Of a stretch of 6,660 nucleotides of DNA, positions 6,303-6,660 are shown in pieces. A program made the translations under genes and the position numbers. The notes below the pieces were generated by a model. The model made no database searches, had not been told where the DNA came from, and saw nothing but the letters and a program-made list of their open reading frames with translations. Source of the DNA: Microbacteriaceae bacterium (GTDB lineage Bacteria > Actinomycetota > Actinomycetes > Actinomycetales > Microbacteriaceae); contig CANGNR010000068.1 of assembly GCA_947455385.1 (NCBI GenBank), forward strand, positions 1-6,660, written 5' to 3'. Positions within the stretch are counted from its first letter, which is position 1. Each line of letters begins with the position of its first letter.

Positions 6303-6332
6303 TTTGCTCAGGAGCAGTTTAGAGAATGCTCA
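6303..6332. repeat. Operator-like cluster of TGCTCA half-sites
   Basis: TGCTC-AG-GAGCA (6305-6316) is a perfect 5-bp inverted repeat with a 2-bp centre. TGCTCA occurs again at 6327-6332, exactly 22 bp (two helical turns) from the copy at 6305. The elements flank the -10 box and cover the expected transcription start of the AbrB-like gene, as expected for an autorepressor. The repeats are seen directly; the operator role is inferred, and repeats this short can arise by chance. Confidence 0.35.
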
Positions 6333-6346
6333 AAGCGCGTTGTCAA
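6316..6346 (-). promoter_or_regulatory. Candidate promoter of the AbrB-like gene
   Basis: Minus strand: a perfect TTGACA -35 element (6346-6341), a 19-bp spacer and TAAACT as the -10 element (6321-6316). The spacer is longer than the optimal 17 bp. Transcription would start near 6309, leaving a leader of about 16 nt that includes the ribosome binding site. The promoter overlaps the last codons of the glutaredoxin-like gene, so the small gene can be transcribed on its own. Confidence 0.5.
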
Positions 6347-6605
6347 GAGCAGCGCGCAGGCGATCGGGGTCGATTCGCCAATAGTTGTGCACGCGGCCGT
6401 CGAGCGTGAGCACCGGGATTTCTTCTCGGTAGCGTTCGGCTAGGGCGGCATCCTGGTTGATATCGAGTTCGGTGAACGCAATGTCGAGTTCACCCGGATG
6501 GGCCGACTCGAAGGCCGCAAGCACTCGCTCGACCACCGCGCGCGCGTCGTCGCAGAGGTGGCAGCCGGGCTTGCCAATCAGCGTAACTTCAAGAGTCTTA
6601 GGCAC
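6330..6605 (-). CDS. Glutaredoxin-like protein (DUF836 type)
   Basis: 91-residue single-domain thioredoxin-fold protein. The redox motif C15-H-L-C18 sits in IGKPGCHLCDDAR, after the first beta strand. The cis-proline is P64 in EEIPVLTLDG, and the strand holding LDIN and a C-terminal helix (DPDRLRAALDNAL) complete the short fold. The length fits this family. It has no signal peptide, so it should act in the cytoplasm; its partner is unknown, and nothing ties it to the cytochrome c operon. The GTG at 6605 is chosen because the motif lies at the usual distance from it and a -10 box ends 6 nt upstream, implying a leaderless transcript. No ribosome binding site is visible. In the minus direction the AbrB-like gene follows after 36 bp, with its own promoter. 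Confidence 0.9.
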   Translation of the reverse strand: MPKTLEVTLIGKPGCHLCDDARAVVERVLAAFESAHPGELDIAFTELDINQDAALAERYREEIPVLTLDGRVHNYWRIDPDRLRAALDNAL

Positions 6606-6611
6606 GTGTCT

Positions 6612-6617
6612 AGCCTA
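6612..6617 (-). promoter_or_regulatory. -10 box (TAGGCT) of the glutaredoxin-like gene, leaderless
   Basis: On the minus strand TAGGCT fits TAnnnT and is followed by six bases and then the GTG start at 6605. This is the same spacing as at the phosphatase gene and the plus-strand gene at 6639. No -35 match is evident. Confidence 0.45.
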
Positions 6618-6626
6618 GGGCGAGCG

Positions 6627-6632
6627 TAAACT
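6627..6632 (+). promoter_or_regulatory. -10 box (TAAACT) of the gene running off the right edge, leaderless
   Basis: TAAACT is followed by TGAGAG and then GTG at 6639, so transcription should start at the start codon. The hexamer is identical to the one proposed for aspS at 4606. It lies 9 bp from the divergent -10 box of the glutaredoxin-like gene, so the two promoters probably compete for RNA polymerase. Confidence 0.45.
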
Positions 6633-6638
6633 TGAGAG

Positions 6639-6660
6639 GTGCCGAAGACCCCCGAAAACG
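6639..6660 (+). CDS. 5' end of an unidentified plus-strand gene (cut by the window edge)
   Basis: Only seven codons are present, beginning with GTG and reading M-P-K-T-P-E-N. The start is inferred from the -10 box six bases upstream, which matches the arrangement at two other genes here. The product cannot be named. In actinobacteria glutaredoxin-like genes of this type often lie near redox-sensing or haem synthesis genes, but seven residues do not allow a choice. Confidence 0.4.

Larger units (their letters stand above)
6593..6651. repeat. Imperfect inverted repeat spanning a divergent promoter
   Basis: GAGTCTTAGGCAC (6593-6605) and the complement of GTGCCGAAGACCC (6639-6651) match at 11 of 13 bases. 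The arms are separated by 33 bp that contain both -10 boxes. Each arm contains the first four codons of one divergent gene, so both proteins begin M-P-K-T. Confidence 0.5.

Noticed and set aside
1..6660. tRNA or rRNA genes, CRISPR arrays, insertion sequences, origins
   Set aside because: No cloverleaf-like or rRNA-like segment, spaced direct repeats, transposase frame or terminal inverted repeats were seen on either strand.

Overview
The window looks like ordinary chromosomal DNA of an actinobacterium. I favour the Micrococcales, probably Microbacteriaceae. The pointers are moderately high GC (about 53-68% in the stretches I counted), frequent GTG starts, a five-gene System II cytochrome c maturation cluster led by a histidine phosphatase, a short archaeal-type aspartyl-tRNA synthetase in place of the ~590-residue bacterial type, and start codons sitting 6 nt behind a -10 hexamer (leaderless transcripts). 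The family-level assignment is an inference.

Positions 22-4585 (minus strand) form one tightly coupled operon. In transcription order it holds a histidine phosphatase, a ResA/TlpA-like lipoprotein thioredoxin, the membrane electron carrier CcdA, ResB and CcsB (CcsA/ResC family). Every junction overlaps (4, 4, 23 and 4 nt). Together the last four make the standard System II: CcdA moves electrons from cytoplasmic thioredoxin across the membrane, ResA reduces the CXXCH cysteines of apocytochrome c, and ResB-CcsB exports haem and attaches it. The phosphatase is a recurrent but unexplained companion.

Positions 4586-4675 hold a divergent promoter region, followed by aspS (4676-6001, plus strand). 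A perfect 12-bp-stem hairpin terminator at 6036-6064 has a T tract on both strands, so it can serve aspS and the convergent gene to its right.

The right end (6078-6660) carries a small solitary AbrB/MazE-like antitoxin gene with its own promoter and a possible operator, a glutaredoxin-like gene, and a second divergent promoter region. The first seven codons of a plus-strand gene run off the window. The two divergent regions share one layout: back-to-back -10 boxes 8-9 bp apart, with predicted transcription starts about 33-34 bp apart.

I found no mobile element, CRISPR array, tRNA, rRNA or clearly new system. The items most worth a second look are the altered AspRS motifs, the orphan antitoxin with its operator-like repeats, and the compact leaderless promoters. 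No stretch longer than 300 bases lacks a gene.
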